Below are positions 38,501-48,500 of a stretch of DNA of 64,000 bases, one piece after another. Made by a program: the position numbers and the translations under genes. The notes beneath the pieces are model-generated. The model did not search any database and was not told the DNA's origin. It saw only the letters and a list, made by a program, of their open reading frames with translations. Position 1 is the first letter of the stretch. Each line of letters starts with the position of its first letter. The stretch spans positions 1 through 64,000 of the forward strand of contig LGRX02029082.1 of NCBI GenBank assembly GCA_001247695.2, written 5' to 3'. The DNA comes from Cymbomonas tetramitiformis. Its lineage: Eukaryota; Chlorophyta; Pyramimonadophyceae; Pyramimonadales; Pyramimonadaceae.

Positions 38501-41150
38501 CCCGCCTGTGACAGGGACCACTCCAAAGAGTTTTGGGGTTTGGCGAGGGGGGCCTCAGGTTTCAGAGTGCATGCGAGGCGGAATGGTGGTGGCGGCGTGG
38601 TCATCTCGGTGGGTGATCTCAGTGATGGGGAGCAGCCATGGACAGGTCCGGATTCGGTGTGGCGTAGGGAGATCCGATGCCCGGTACGGTAGCTCGAGCG
38701 ATATCCGTGCGGTAGACGGCCAACATACAAAAATCGTTGTTGGACTGCCTAGTTTCTTTTGGAGGTATAGGATTGGTGACTTCAGCCGCTTGCTTTGCGC
38801 TGGTGCTGCGGCCAAGGTGACCTGATGTGAGACCCTCTCAGGAGAAGATGCACAAAAGAAAATGACAATCACTCGGAGAAGATGCAAAACAAGTGGCAAT
38901 AATGTCTGAATGTTTCTTGAGAAGACACTGAACCATGTGCTGACAGGTTTTATCCATGTGGTGTGAGGTGACATCGGCAACCCAATTGGTTGGTGGGTGC
39001 AGCACTTCTCAACTCCCTCACACACTGCCCACAGCAGCACTGTTCGCAACTGTTGCATGGATCGCTAGCGTGAAGCACGGCGCGTGGATCGCCAGCGTGA
39101 AGCACGGCGCGTGGATCGCCAGTGTGAAGCACGGCGTATGGATCGCCAGTGTGAAGCACGGCGTGTGGATCGCCAGTGTGAAGCACGGCGTATGGATCGC
39201 CAGTGTGAAGCACGGCGTATCGCATCACGGCTGCCTGCGTGGAGGATGCGCACTGCACAGCACCGGCAGCTCACCCGGACGTCTCACCCGGCTCCCTGTG
39301 CTCGACAGGCGGGATGCTGTGGCTCTTCGGCCTCGTCATGCTGCTCTGCGGGTTGCTGCTGCGGTCAAACATGCTGAGCACACAGCAATCGGCGAGCCCC
39401 ACCTCCTCCTTCCCCCAACAGCAGCCGGCACCACTTCCCTTTGACTATGCATTGGGGCGTGATTTTACTGCCTTTGCGCTTTTTGTACGAATCAGAAAGC
39501 GAGCATGTGTTTAGAAGACTGCAAGGAGCGCTTCCGCCGCCCTTGTCTGGTGGCCCTCCTTCAAGTGACCTGGCCCCGTCACATTCACAGGGGGGGCACA
39601 CGCACGCCTTTTGGGGCCTCGTGGCCCTCCTTCAAGTGACCTGGCGCCGTCACATTCACGGGGGGGGGCACACGCACGCCTTTTGGGGCCTCGTGGCCCT
39701 CCTTCAAGTGACCTGGCGCCGTCACATTCACGGGGGGGGGCACACGCACGGCCTTTTGGGGCCTCGTGGCCCTCCTTCAAGTGACCTGGCCCCGTCGCAT
39801 TCACAGGGGTGGGCACACGCACGCCTTTTGGGGCCTAGTGGCCCTCCTGTGACCTGGCGCCTGTCACATTCACTGGGGGCACACGCACGGCCTTTGGGGC
39901 CTCGTGGGCCCTCCTTCAAGTGACCTGCCCGTCACATCCACGGGGGGCACACGCACGCCTTTGGGGCCTAGTGGCCCCTCCTTCAAGTGACCTCGGCCCC
40001 GCCACATTCACGGGGCACACGCACGCCTTTGGGGCCTAGTGGCCCTCCTTCTCAAGTGACCTGGCCCCGCCACATTCACTGGGGGCACGCGCACGCCTTC
40101 CGTAAAGATCCGCAGGCGCGACGTGCCACGTTGCGCTCAATCCCACATGCACTGGATCTGGACACCAAGCCGGGCGAGAGATGAGGAGGATCTGCAATCA
40201 CAGTCCGAATGAGGCTCTGTCCAGTGTCCTGCAAGTGGTGTGCACTCTGCATTCTGACAGCGCTCGAGCGCGGCCGCGGGGGGCTGGACAATTGCAGGCA
40301 CCGGTGTTTGTGTACCTGGTGATTCTCGGCTTCCTCGGAGGCTTCCTGGGACATGGCGCAGTAGAGCGGTGCGCCACATGCCCGTCACATGCATCTATGA
40401 GGGGATGAGGGGGGGAAGTGATATGTTCTCTATATGGCCGCCCGTGGTCGTACTTAGGGTTGTAGGGGGCACAACTGAGGCTGTTGATGTGGCTGTCTAT
40501 GACCATATTTGGGCATGCTTAGGGGCAGAGGGGGGACAAGGGGAGCGGTGTATCTTTGGGGCGGTTTTGGGGTTTGTGCGAGGAAGGTGCAAGCATGAGA
40601 TTCTCTGATGTGGTCTGTGAGCGACAAGCAAAGGCATTGCTGTATTCTCATTATATCCGGAGGCATATGGACTTTGGGCGCGCACACTTCATTGAAGGCG
40701 AGTTGCGGGTCGGGTGTTCTGCGCGGTGAATGTGACTGGTTTGTTGGTGATGGTCACAGGGTGGGGGGGCATGGTGGGTGCTGGCTTTTTCTATGGGAAA
40801 CTCTGTGCCTCATGCACACTTACGCAGCTGTGAGCAGCAGCTCGCTTGTGCGTCTACTTGCAAATAGAAAGAAGCTGGTGGTAAGCATGCCAGTATTGAT
40901 TGAATATGCGCTGTCCCGATCCCTTTTCAGTTGGTTTTCGTTTCTTGTGGTGAAGCCACGTGTCGTAAGGGTAAGTCAAGTGTCAAGGTAGCCCCAAATG
41001 GATGTGTGTTTGCAGGTTGCCGAAGGACGCGACAACTACAGCGGAGTGAACACATCAGACAGCACAGCTACATATTTTGTGTTTCATGCACTTCTAGGTT
41101 TTGTTGTGCCCATTGCTGGCGGAGTCATGCCCTTCCTTATCAATTACTAG
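35524..41150 (+). CDS. CPR5-like membrane protein, multi-exon
   Basis: Exons with matching phases: 35,524-35,941; 36,129-36,322; 37,770-38,052; 39,309 to about 39,450; about 40,290-40,385; 40,760-40,970; 41,016-41,150 (stop TAG). The fourth and fifth exon ends are uncertain. Order of features: helical region, coiled coil with QLELQKQSMSEAMNANALAV, then hydrophobic segments (ATGLAIQLIALCGASW, MLWLFGLVMLLCGLLL, VFVYLVILGFLGGFLG, WLFLWETLCLMHTYAA, YFVFHALLGFVVPIAGG). The arrangement of a coiled coil followed by about five membrane helices, and the G-x-W-L-x4-E-x-LC-x2-H segment, match plant CPR5, an integral nuclear-pore protein controlling immunity and growth. The 5' end was not found. Introns are swollen by minisatellites. 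Confidence 0.6.
36360..36790. repeat. minisatellite in CPR5-like intron (GCATAGGGTTGCCACGGGCT)
   Basis: Irregular units of about 30 bases built from GCATAGGGTTG and CACGGGCTTGCG. It lies in the intron 36,323-37,769. Confidence 0.85.
37060..37765. repeat. 42-bp minisatellite in CPR5-like intron
   Basis: About seventeen units of about 42 bases with CACAGTGTAGACAGGTGGGC and GAGTTTGTGGGGAATATG. The period is a multiple of three, so ORFs of up to 346 codons appear on the opposite strand; they are artefacts of the repeat. Confidence 0.95.
39060..39222. repeat. 27-bp minisatellite in CPR5-like intron
   Basis: Six units of GATCGCCAGTGTGAAGCACG plus a short variable part, just upstream of the exon at 39,309. 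Confidence 0.9.
39540..40090. repeat. about 65-bp minisatellite in CPR5-like intron
   Basis: About eight units containing GGCCCTCCTTCAAGTGACCT, a GTCACATTCACGGGGG run and CACACGCACGCCTTTTGGGG. G-run lengths vary between units. Confidence 0.95.
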
Positions 41151-41482
41151 CACATTTATCAAATCATATAATGTTTTCCATCGGCTCCTCGCATGCAAGC
41201 CCACACTTTTTGCTGGAGGGCGGACCATGTCAGACATAGCAAGATAAACGGAAGTGATCTTGCTTCCTGCATGTACGGATGAGGAATGTATGACCCGCTC
41301 TTGGCAGTCCCCGGATGACGTATATCTGTATATCTTGCAAAAGCATTTGTTTCGAATGTGTGATGTGATGGATGCGCGCATGGATAAATGCAATAAACCG
41401 CGTATGGACATCACACCGAAGGTATTTTTTTTCTCTTCAGGAAATGGGGAGATAAAGTGACGCTCCGTTTTTTTTTAAACAT

Positions 41483-41891
41483 TGTCCGGTCTCCTATGAT
41501 AAGAGAATCTCATAGTCACGGGTATTAATTACGAAGGACGCCGCCTGACATGATCCCTCTACATACAAACGTGAAATAAACATAAACCCTGGTTTACCAC
41601 CGCGCACTTACCGCGGGTACCAAACACAGATGCTCCCTAAATGCCAACGCGTTTATTCGCGACGACCTCGCATGTTGTCGCGAACTTATGCACAAAACGT
41701 CCACACAAAGCACTACTCTCTAGTCCTACTACTAAACAGTCTTACTTATTGTCCGCTTCTACAACACCAGCTCGGCACTGCATGCATTGTCTTATGTGGC
41801 TGCACAGTTAGCTTCCTACTGCAACCATACGAAATCTCAAAATTTTTGATATATGCGTTTCTACAACTCATGCAAGCTCTTTTCTTCAACA
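41483..41891 (-). mobile_element. candidate 3' LTR of the Ty3/Gypsy-like element
   Basis: On the - strand the ORF at 41,927 is followed by a purine-rich GATGGGGGA tract, then TGTTGAAG at 41,891, a plausible LTR start. A matching end would be TGTCCGG at 41,483 read on the + strand, giving TGT...ACA ends and 409 bp. The second LTR is not in the window, so this is tentative. Confidence 0.35.
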
Positions 41892-41926
41892 TCCCCCATC
41901 GGTAGCTGCCATTGGTAGCACAGACG

Positions 41927-44908
41927 TTAGACAAGAGCTTGCTCAGCATCTTCTGTAGTCACACCATCCAGCGCGAACTTGCCCATGCTGAAGGTGAACA
42001 TACCCACTCCAGAAGCTTCTCCTCCTCGTAGCATCCTTGCTCGTGTCAGAGGATTTCGAAACACTATGACCCACATACATCTTCTACCAATGGGCCCGTG
42101 CTCCAAGTGTCCAATCACATGTAAGCGCCCAGCATGGCATAACTTGCGAAAGTATTGTGCCCTGCTCTCTGTCATATCTGTCATGTAGTGCGATGGCACA
42201 TGAATGCAAGCCACCACTCTACTAGCCAGCACTGCCAGTGGCAACGCAATGTCCAGCACTGCGAACCAGGGTGAGGTTACCACTGCATCACACACCCCAT
42301 ACTTCTCCTTCCAGGCACGATAGTTGCCCGGCTGTAAGGCGTTAAGAGCTTCATGCCATTTCAACTGCGGGTTCCAATCATTGTTCATGAACTTCAGGTG
42401 AGGCCACTCCAGTGACATTACTTTGCCAATAACACCTGTACCAGCCCATGGATCCCAAACCTGTGTGAACTTCTCCCAAGTCACCTCGTGCGCCAGACGC
42501 TTGACCTCCTGAGGAACTGTCATCACCAGCTCTAAGCCCCAGTTTAATTGACTGGCAATCTTCACCTGGGCTCTGCTCAACTGCGTGGCATCCCCCCTCT
42601 TCTGCACCTCCTCCGGGCTCATGGCCTGCACCGTGGCTGCCTTCCGTAGGCTCCTCGCACGAGTGTGCTGCTCTGAACATTTCCGACTCAAGATAGTGCG
42701 ATGACCCTCGTGCCAAAATCCTGGCATCACGTCTGTGATCACTCTGCTGAGCTCTTCCTGATTCCCACATGCCACTCTGTCAGGGAGATCCCCCATGCTC
42801 CCGTCCTTCTTGAGCATCTGTCGCGATGTGAGCGCCTGCCATGGGTGTTCGCGTCCCGGCCTCACGGCTCGACATGGACCCACATATGCAGGCAACAATA
42901 CTGCCTTTGTACCCAGCTTCTCCCTCAACTGCAGTTCCATGGCAGCCATCTTTTCCACAATGGACGTACTCACCACGGCGGCAGCTGCCACTGCGACCAC
43001 GCCCAAGCATTTGGGGCACTGCCAGTCTCCTTCAGGCACTTCATCCAACGCTGGCTCCAGACACCAAATGTGAAAGCCACGATTGCAGGTGTCACACAGC
43101 AGCATCGCTGCCTCCCCATCTGTTCTCATGCACACCTCGCACGCGAGATGTTTGCTAGGGATGGCTGCGCTGCAGTCGTACTGATCCTTCACCTGTAGAT
43201 GACACGGTGCGATGTTATGTACTGTGCTCTTTTCCCGCAACTTCGTGCTGTCCTCCAAGACTACCACTCCGTCCCTCTGCACCTTAACCAACTTCAAGAT
43301 AGCTGGCTTGGTGGCCACCTCCATGCCAGAGCGCGGCTGTTGTCTTACGTACACGAAATCACCTGCTTTAAACTGGTGCGGCTTCGGCTCGTAGCTGCCA
43401 CTCCTCCTGTGCTCGTATCGCAAGGTGTCGCGGTGCTGAGCGATCTCCAGGTTGCACCCTGCGTGCACCATGAGCTTCTTCACGATGGCCGCTCGCTGCA
43501 GCAAGTCCTCAGCCAGTGTCCTCTCCTCTTGCTTCTCAAAGTCCAACTCGGGTCGAGCACGAAGGTCTGGTGGCACAGTAGCTTCCTGAGCAAACAGCAG
43601 CATGAACGGTGCCACCCCAGTCGACTGTTGCTTGGCCGCGTTGTAACTGAGCACGAGCGACCAGAGCATCTCATCCCACTCGAAGTCCAGGCCCTTGTCA
43701 AGGGCCATCTTCTTGAAGCAGAACTTGAGAGTGCGCACCACTCGCTCCGTTAAGCCATTGCTCTCCGGGGAACTAGGTGAAGTCACCCTCCGATCGATGA
43801 GACACTGCCTGCATAGTGCAGCGAACTCACCTTCGAATTCTGTACCTCCATCCACAAGGCATTCCGCCGGCGCCCCAAACACTGACAGAACGTGACTGCG
43901 AAACGCACTGGCGATGGTGGACGCTTCCTTGTCGGGAATCGGAACACACACGACGAAACGCGTGTAGTGCTCGGTCATGACCAAGACACGCTTGTTCCCA
44001 GCTTTCGTGATGCGCTTCGTCGGCCAGGCTAAATTCAGGGACCAACGATACATGAAGGATTTGATCTCCAGCGGCGTAAGCATTGCCTCCTCCCGTGCGT
44101 AGTGCGTCTTCACTCTCTGGCAAGTTTGGCACTGAGTGACCACTGCTCGCACATCCTGTTTCATGCCCACCCAGTAATGACGTTGCCACAACAAGTTCAG
44201 CGTTCGCCTGATGCCCCAATGGCCAGTTCTCTCGTGGTGCTCACGCACCAGCTGAATTCTGTCACAGGGTTTGGGCACTAGAAGCTCCTTGCCACTGACG
44301 GTGACCATGTACAGCTCGCCCACGAGCTCGTCCCAGCGGTGACGAGCTGCTCTCTTCCTTACTCTGTGGTACTCCTCCTTGGGCACCTCTACTCTTCCTC
44401 CGGTCTTTATCCACGAGAGGCATAGCTCGTCCTCGTGTATGTCAGGGTATTTCTCCCGAAGTGACTCCTGGTGGGTCACGCTGGCTACCATGGCAACCAT
44501 TCTCGTCGTGTCAGGCAGTCTAGGCAGCCTCATGTCTTTCTCCTTCACCATTGGTGCCCATTCTGGAGCTGAGCTTACCTCTACTGGCTTGTCCCCAGGT
44601 CCTGAAAAGGCTTGGCGATGACGTGCCTCGTAGCCCGCGAGCTTCATGGAAGCAAGCTTCCACTGTCTGCGACGTGGAACGGCGTCGGCTGTACCGAGTC
44701 CCTGAGTGCCTTTCTGTCCTTGACTGCACATGTGTTGCAGCCGCTCCTCCCAGTCCTGATGGCTAAGGCGTCGCGCGACTTGCTGAGTGTAGTCGTTGGA
44801 ACTGGTGATCCACTCTGCCAATCGTGCTCGCACTGGCTCCGTTGTAACTCCAGAAGTGGTAGCCACCTCGGTAGACTTCACAATGGGGATGGCAGCTAAC
44901 GCGCCATC
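41927..44908 (-). CDS. Ty3/Gypsy-like pol 3' part: integrase + PHD finger + methyltransferase-like domain
   Basis: About 984 codons read from 44,881, with the frame open to 44,908. In order: H2C2 zinc finger (His at 215/221, C-x2-C at 251-254); integrase core with Asp344 (LVDGGTEFEG) and Glu379 (ESNGLTERV), where the expected first Asp is Asn283 (LNLAWP); FKAGDFVYVR-type barrel (about 504-513); PHD finger at 581-625 with full C4HC3 spacing; and a Rossmann methyltransferase-like domain with DPWAGTG (810-816) and VVTSPWF (867-873). PHD fingers bind histone H3 tails and may guide integration. SPWF in place of DPPY or PC leaves the target base unknown. RT and RNase H are missing: the frame meets a stop just inside the adjoining transposon, so the ORF was probably cut by insertion. 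Confidence 0.75.
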   Translation of the reverse strand, partial: DGALAAIPIVKSTEVATTSGVTTEPVRARLAEWITSSNDYTQQVARRLSHQDWEERLQHMCSQGQKGTQGLGTADAVPRRRQWKLASMKLAGYEARHRQAFSGPGDKPVEVSSAPEWAPMVKEKDMRLPRLPDTTRMVAMVASVTHQESLREKYPDIHEDELCLSWIKTGGRVEVPKEEYHRVRKRAARHRWDELVGELYMVTVSGKELLVPKPCDRIQLVREHHERTGHWGIRRTLNLLWQRHYWVGMKQDVRAVVTQCQTCQRVKTHYAREEAMLTPLEIKSFMYRWSLNLAWPTKRITKAGNKRVLVMTEHYTRFVVCVPIPDKEASTIASAFRSHVLSVFGAPAECLVDGGTEFEGEFAALCRQCLIDRRVTSPSSPESNGLTERVVRTLKFCFKKMALDKGLDFEWDEMLWSLVLSYNAAKQQSTGVAPFMLLFAQEATVPPDLRARPELDFEKQEERTLAEDLLQRAAIVKKLMVHAGCNLEIAQHRDTLRYEHRRSGSYEPKPHQFKAGDFVYVRQQPRSGMEVATKPAILKLVKVQRDGVVVLEDSTKLREKSTVHNIAPCHLQVKDQYDCSAAIPSKHLACEVCMRTDGEAAMLLCDTCNRGFHIWCLEPALDEVPEGDWQCPKCLGVVAVAAAAVVSTSIVEKMAAMELQLREKLGTKAVLLPAYVGPCRAVRPGREHPWQALTSRQMLKKDGSMGDLPDRVACGNQEELSRVITDVMPGFWHEGHRTILSRKCSEQHTRARSLRKAATVQAMSPEEVQKRGDATQLSRAQVKIASQLNWGLELVMTVPQEVKRLAHEVTWEKFTQVWDPWAGTGVIGKVMSLEWPHLKFMNNDWNPQLKWHEALNALQPGNYRAWKEKYGVCDAVVTSPWFAVLDIALPLAVLASRVVACIHVPSHYMTDMTESRAQYFRKLCHAGRLHVIGHLEHGPIGRRCMWVIVFRNPLTRARMLRGGEASGVGMFTFSMGKFALDGVTTEDAEQALV

Positions 44909-44923
44909 CCTACAAATTTAGGA
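44906..44923. repeat. 18-bp terminal direct repeat of the CACTA-like element, left
   Basis: ATCCCTACAAATTTAGGA, identical to 57,600-57,617. The 15 bases CCTACAAATTTAGGA are nearly palindromic and so can serve as inverted termini too. ATC precedes it here and ATC follows the right copy at 57,618-57,620, consistent with the 3-bp target duplication of CACTA elements. Confidence 0.7.
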
Positions 44924-45589
44924 CACCTGTACCCGACATGTACCACGCATGTACCTCCCATGTACTTGGACAACGTACATATGTACCTGCCCACTCCCCA
45001 CTTGGGGCCCAAAACTCAGTGAAAATCCGAGTTGTAAAAAAGTGCAATATGTTCACATATTTGTCAAGGCCATAAGTGACTAAGACATCCTTGACAAGTT
45101 TCGATGCAAACTATTGAGTTATACCTTCATAAATGGACACCCGGAAAACAGGACTGGCGTGTACCTTCGTGTACCCACGTGTACCCGTCGACGGGTACAC
45201 AAGTAAGAAATAGGTGCATGCGGCGTGCATGTGTACGCAATCGACTCCGTACACATGTACGCAGCATGCACCAGGTGGGTACCTGTAGGTACATGCCGAG
45301 TACATGGTCCCCCGTACACATGCACTTAACGTGTACCATATAGTATATGCTGAGTACGTGCTGGGTACATGGTTTCTCGTACACATGTACCGGACATGTA
45401 CTAAATGTCAGACTAGGGCATGCTGGGTACATGTGAACGCACCCGCTTAGTACGACTTGGGTACATAGTTACCCCACGTGTGTTATATATGGCGTGCACG
45501 TGTACCGATGATGTACCATGTGTCAATTTAACAATTCACCATAACAAAAACGATCATTATATACAATTACATTTACCTATGTTTATCTA

Positions 45590-48500
45590 TCATGCCTCAT
45601 TGTCACTGGGATTTTCATCTCGGACAATCTGCTCAAAGAAGTCGGCTAGCGGATCCAAGACCACCGCGGTTTCCATGCAAGGATGTTTTCGAATCACCAC
45701 TTGAGAAGCAATCTCCTCGGCAAGCATAAACGGTTCTTTTCGATCGAATTCAGTGGCCGGATTCTCTGGGTCCAATACGTAGAAGCAGTTTGAAACACTA
45801 TCCGCTCCTATGATGGAATGCCTCGCACGCAAAGCGGCCGTTAAAGCTTTAGTTGGCTTCTTGAGCCACGAAACCTTGACAAACACGTACGGTCTTCCTC
45901 CAAGCTCCACTCGATAGATGGCATCCACCCGGCCGAACCTGGAATATAAGCATCCCCCCCTCCCGACATCAAGCACGTATGTACCATCACATCGATATCA
46001 AATCAGTCTCGCACCGCTCGGCTCGTGCATGTTCGGCCTGCACACTACTGTACACTGGTACATGTGTACCCAGGACGTACCCAGCATAAAGCCATGACGG
46101 GTACACATGTACCCACGCGTTCCTATGCTAGGTGTGTATGTACCGAGGGTGTACGGGTACTGGTGGTACATGATTGTGTACTCACCGGTCTGTTTGTTCC
46201 TTTGTTTGCTCGCGACCTTTCGTCCTCACCCTCTCGACGTAAAAGGATCGGAAGTAACATTGCACTGTCTTGAACTTTTTGTCCATGGATGCGGTCCGGA
46301 ACTTCATCGTACCCACTTGCACTCGATTGAACTTGCGGCATCGAGGAGGGCAACCTTCGAGTAGAGCGCGTTCATACTCTGTGTATTGTCTTCCCAACCA
46401 TGGGATGGGGTCCTGGTCGATGTGCACCTTGTACTTGGCGATCTTCGGTGCCTTTGACCGGAAGGTGCGGTTTCTGTAAACAACACATGGCGCCTAAGCA
46501 CTACGGAAATGCTGGGGACATATGTACCGCGCTTGCACTGCATTACGGGTGCAGGCCGGGTACAAGTGCACTTAGGCAGCACTGGGAATGCGTGCGAACG
46601 GAGTGCATACGTACTGACCTATCATACATGCTTGGTACATGTGCACCCGCAATGCTCGACATGCGAGTTACCTGCAGATGAGGTGGTTGTAGTTCTCCAC
46701 GAGTTCCTCGAGATTTATGTAGTGCTGGATATTGTTCCTCATCCACTTGGTCAGCTGCTGTTGCTCGAGGTCGGTGAGATTGTGGGTTTTCCCCACGTTG
46801 TTGACGCCAACCGGGTCCACGGTGATGACCTTCGTGTGGAACGGCATTGGCACCTCTTGGCGTAATGCCATGAGGAGTCCACGCACGAACCGTATCATGT
46901 CCTGTCTGCCGATGCCGTTCATGATGCTCTGTATTGGAAACGCGTTGTTCTTCACCCATCTCCCGATCTTCCCATTATACGACTCGAACACGTACATCCA
47001 ATACTCGCGAACCGGCCCGAGGTCAAACATCTGATCGACCGTGTGCGAAAGCAAGTGCGTGTTAAGTACCCACCAATGTGGTGAACACATTCCCCGAGTG
47101 CTCTCGATGTTCTCGAACCATTCTTGTACATACTTGTCCAATGACGCCTTGTCCTGTATCGACACACGCCCCGTGCAGGGTGGGTGCAGGCGTACCGGGA
47201 CATTCTATGTACCGGGTACAAAGCAAGTATATACGCACCTTTATTCTGTTACATAGGTACCCGGCATGCACCGCGCCGGGTACGCACCGGAGGCGTATGT
47301 ACTAAGCGTGTACCCCGTAAATGTACCCTACGTGCTTGCAGTTGCAGGTGGCATGTGGGATGGAGGAGCATATTTTATCGCACCTTCGGGATGACCTTGT
47401 GCGAAGCCAACTCCCTTATGATGGTGGTGAGGTCTCCAACAATCTTGGCGAGTGGATTAAAGGAATTGTCATCGCGTGGCCAAGCCGCGAGAGTTGCAAA
47501 CATGCCGGAGACGAACATTACCAAATACTCGTGCGCTTTCAGCTTCTTCGCCCTTCCATCCATAGCAAGCTTCAACAATTTCCATTGGCCGCTTCCCCAA
47601 GCTCGTGGAAATTCGCCATCTCTAGCCCAAAAGCCAGCGGCATCCAATGAGCGATACGAATTGGTTTTGACGTCGGGAATCTGCCAAGGAGAATCTCGCA
47701 TGGTGTATTTGCCATTTTCGCCTGCAAGCGAGCCCCCCTCCCCCCCTTCATCACATCACTGCTTTGCTCGTGCGAAACATGTCGGGTGCGCATGTACCCG
47801 CGGCGTACCTTGCCCGGGTGCACGCCCGGTACACATGCCCCAGGTGCACATGATTGTACCGGTCATGTACCCGTTGACAGGACCATACTAGCAATGTCGG
47901 AACAATGACAAGACAGAGTCAACATGAATCTTCGTATGTGAATATGGAAATTTTGGCAGGGTCTCCGGCGCACAAGGTGACCATAAGAAGGGATTTCCGG
48001 CATCTTTTGTTTCACGTTCCTGCGTCTTTCCCGGGTACATATGTACCCGAATATTCCCAGGTTCCGTACATATGCACCGTGGATGCACCAAATATGGGTG
48101 CACATGTACGCAACACGCGGGTGCACGTCCGGTACATGAGCCCCAGGAAGGTACCCGTGCAGCTCTGTACGCATAGATGCATGCATACCTGTGGCCCACC
48201 AGTTAGCCTTGATGCCTTCTTGCTTCGCCCATTGGCGGACTTTGTCGTCGAAATCGGCACCCATCAGAGAGTCGCAAACATGCTCGCCTAGGTTCTTGAT
48301 GAGGTGCATGAGGTCGATAAGATAGTCCATGGATGGATTCGTCCCAATAGGGCAATCGCGAGAATTCGGCCGGAAGCTTCACCCCACACGCCGACATGAA
48401 ACTTTGGATATGCGTCTTCGTAAAGAAACCACTGTCCGACAACTTCGCGTGCTTTTTGGCGTGGTAGCGAATATCCTCGTCCGTGCGTAAAGGATAACTT

